The position numbers and the translations under genes were made by a program. A stretch of DNA of 64,000 nucleotides from Chitinophaga sp. YR573 (lineage in GTDB: Bacteria > Bacteroidota > Bacteroidia > Chitinophagales > Chitinophagaceae), in the NCBI RefSeq assembly GCF_900110995.1, contig NZ_FOJF01000001.1, positions 1,381,199 to 1,445,198 of the forward strand. Reading direction: 5' to 3'. Shown here in pieces: positions 62,419 through 64,000 of the stretch. The notes below the pieces were generated by a model, which ran no database searches, was not told the DNA's origin, and was given only the letters and a program-made list of their open reading frames with translations. The number at the start of each line of letters is the position of its first letter. The first letter of the stretch is position 1.

Positions 62419-64000
62419 TTACACGATTAAAGAAATTAAACCATTCACCTGTATCTGTTTCAGGAAATATTCATCATGAGATACTACCACTAGCGTTCCC
62501 TTATATTGGTTAATGGCAGCTGTCAGGATTTCTATGTTTTGAATATCCAGGTTGTTTGTAGGCTCATCCAACACAATGATATCCGGAGCCTGATTACTGA
62601 TCGTTAAGCAACAAAGTATCAATCGCATTTTCTCTCCACCGCTAAGGGTTTCACATAGCTTATCCCAATACTCTTTTGTAAACAGGAACCGGTTCAGGCG
62701 AATCTTGATTTCATGTTCCTGTAACGCACCGGAATTAAACTGTTGCGCCTGTTCGTAAACGCTGCGTGTATTATCAATTAATGAATAGTCCTGGTCGATA
62801 TAAACGGCTTTAACAACAGCTCTTTCAATAGTTCCTGATCGGGGTTGAAGTTCGCCCAGCATCATTTTAATCAGTGTTGTTTTACCTGAACCATTCAATC
62901 CTTTAACAACAATACGTTCCCCACTCCTGATCTGAAAATCCAGCCCCTGTTTCCAGAGTAACTGATCATTATATCCAACATTCACGTCCTTTGCGGTGAC
63001 TAGTATTTTCCCATTATGAAGAGCGGAATTATCAAAATCCATCTTCATCTTATCCATATCCGGTAGCTCTTTCCTTAATTGATTCAGCTCGTCAGCAATA
63101 GAAGTTACTTTTTCATCATGAACTCCTTTCAAACGGGAAGTACTTTTCTCCGCATTGTTTCTGAGTGTATTCATTGAAATAGTAGGAAGTCCTGCCTTTT
63201 CCTGTTTCTTCTTTCCGCGGGCATCCAGTTTTTGTTGTCGTTCCAAAGATTCTTTTTCAGTTTCTTTTGCTTTACGCAATGCTTTTTCTTTGCTCTTCAG
63301 GTCCTGATTCAAAGTCTCACTTTCAATTATTTTCTGTTCTGCATAGAAATCATAATTACCACCATAGATGGTGATACCACGTTTACTGAGTTCATAAACA
63401 GTATTCAAAAGATTCAGCAATGTTCTGTCGTGACTCACTACTACTAAAGTATTTGTAGTTGAGTTTATATAATCATACAGCATGTTTCTGCTGAATGTAT
63501 CTAAATGATTACTTGGTTCATCCAATAAAACTATATCAGGTTGATGTATATGGATTCCCGCAAGAAAAACTTTCGTTTTCTGACCACCACTAAGGGTTGC
63601 CATTTGTTGGGTCAGGTCTGATTCATTTAGTTTCCAATGGGCAAAGGCTTCTTTACAACGTTCTTCAATCGCCCAGTCATCATCCAGTAATGTCAGGTTT
63701 TCATCTGTTACATTACCATCCAGAATTTCCTTTAATGCAGTTAGTTTATCTGCAATCTGAAGGGCCTGAGCAACACTGTAATCATTAAACTGACCGAAAA
63801 TCTGTGGTATGTAATAAGGCTTTGAATCCGTTTTCACAAGTCCGTGTGAAGGATGTAAGTTTCCTGTTAATATTTTTAGAAGGGTAGATTTCCCTGCACC
63901 ATTATTGCCTATTAATGCAATTTTATCTTGTTTGTTAATGCTGAGATTAATATCAGTAAACAGTAAATCCCTGTTGGGATGCAGGTAGGTGATACCTTGA
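62419..64000 (-). CDS. ABC-F family ATPase, N-terminus outside window
   Basis: The frame runs from the stop at 62419 through 64000 and off the right edge; the Met at 63837 is internal, because upstream codons read QDKIALIGNNGAGKSTLLK, the first Walker A. The two nucleotide-binding domains have LSGGQKTKVF and LLDEPSNHLD in the first, and GLNGSGKTTLIK, LSGGEKMRL and VLDEPTNNLD in the second. A charged linker (LKSKEKALRKAKETEKE and on) joins them. No membrane segment is present. ABC-F proteins act on ribosomes, either as translation factors or as antibiotic-resistance ribosome protectors; the linker that would separate these roles is present but I cannot assign the subgroup. Confidence 0.88.
   Translation of the reverse strand, partial: QGITYLHPNRDLLFTDINLSINKQDKIALIGNNGAGKSTLLKILTGNLHPSHGLVKTDSKPYYIPQIFGQFNDYSVAQALQIADKLTALKEILDGNVTDENLTLLDDDWAIEERCKEAFAHWKLNESDLTQQMATLSGGQKTKVFLAGIHIHQPDIVLLDEPSNHLDTFSRNMLYDYINSTTNTLVVVSHDRTLLNLLNTVYELSKRGITIYGGNYDFYAEQKIIESETLNQDLKSKEKALRKAKETEKESLERQQKLDARGKKKQEKAGLPTISMNTLRNNAEKSTSRLKGVHDEKVTSIADELNQLRKELPDMDKMKMDFDNSALHNGKILVTAKDVNVGYNDQLLWKQGLDFQIRSGERIVVKGLNGSGKTTLIKMMLGELQPRSGTIERAVVKAVYIDQDYSLIDNTRSVYEQAQQFNSGALQEHEIKIRLNRFLFTKEYWDKLCETLSGGEKMRLILCCLTISNQAPDIIVLDEPTNNLDIQNIEILTAAINQYKGTLVVVSHDEYFLKQIQVNGLISLIV

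Overview
The window looks like the chromosome of a gliding, polysaccharide-degrading Bacteroidota, most likely Chitinophaga or a close relative. The evidence is two SusC/SusD pairs, each preceded by an ECF sigma factor and a FecR anti-sigma factor; TonB receptors with STN and carboxypeptidase-regulatory-like domains; a pectate lyase with a type IX secretion (T9SS) C-terminal domain; a GldA/GldFG-type ABC exporter; and start codons with little Shine-Dalgarno signal. This placement is inferred from gene content, not from a database search. I saw no rRNA, tRNA, CRISPR array, transposase or phage gene.

Layout. 1-1328 (minus) is the 5' part of an exported GH65-type glycoside hydrolase or phosphorylase that runs off the left edge. 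1329-7568 is a mixed region: a large hairpin, a broken yhcG-like nuclease gene cut by a short palindromic element (a second copy lies at 5489-5558), a SUKH-like protein, a PNPOx-fold protein, a protein with a lipoyl-type C-terminal domain, two secreted proteins of unknown function and a RibD/DHFR-like reductase. 7921-21673 is the main accessory system, a PfaA/PfaC/PfaD-type iterative polyunsaturated-lipid synthase: KS-AT-3xACP-KR-DH, then KS-CLF-DH-DH, then an enoyl reductase, followed by a hotdog thioesterase. An alpha/beta hydrolase converges on the thioesterase. No separate pfaB acyltransferase or pfaE phosphopantetheinyl transferase is present here.

22524-33163 holds secreted and envelope proteins: a T9SS pectate lyase, a WG-repeat protein, a four-module GH43 enzyme, a YegP-like protein, a MacB/FtsX-type permease and a GNAT acetyltransferase. 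33303-41018 is a regulated uptake locus (sigma, FecR, SusC, SusD, TlpA-like thioredoxin) closed by a terminator. 41177-46873 holds a membrane acyltransferase, a GOB-like subclass B3 metallo-beta-lactamase with the Gln variant of the zinc motif, an HEXXH protein, a Tat-signal NIF3-family protein, a small cupin and a monohaem lipoprotein. 46956-53967 contains three copies of a nested palindromic repeat (REPIN-like) around an unknown gene, an M16 peptidase and the split gldA/gldFG locus. 55005-61801 (minus) is a second sigma/FecR/SusC/SusD locus. The right end has a GNAT gene and an ABC-F ATPase that runs off the edge.

How the genes work together. The Pfa proteins should build a polyunsaturated or otherwise reduced long acyl chain on the tandem ACPs, which the thioesterase could release; the PPTase must come from elsewhere. 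The two SusCD loci fit the ferric-citrate-like cell-surface signalling scheme: substrate binding at SusC passes through its STN domain to FecR and frees the sigma factor. Neither locus carries a hydrolase, so their substrates cannot be read from context. The pectate lyase and GH43 enzyme suggest plant polysaccharide use but are not in operon with either SusCD pair.
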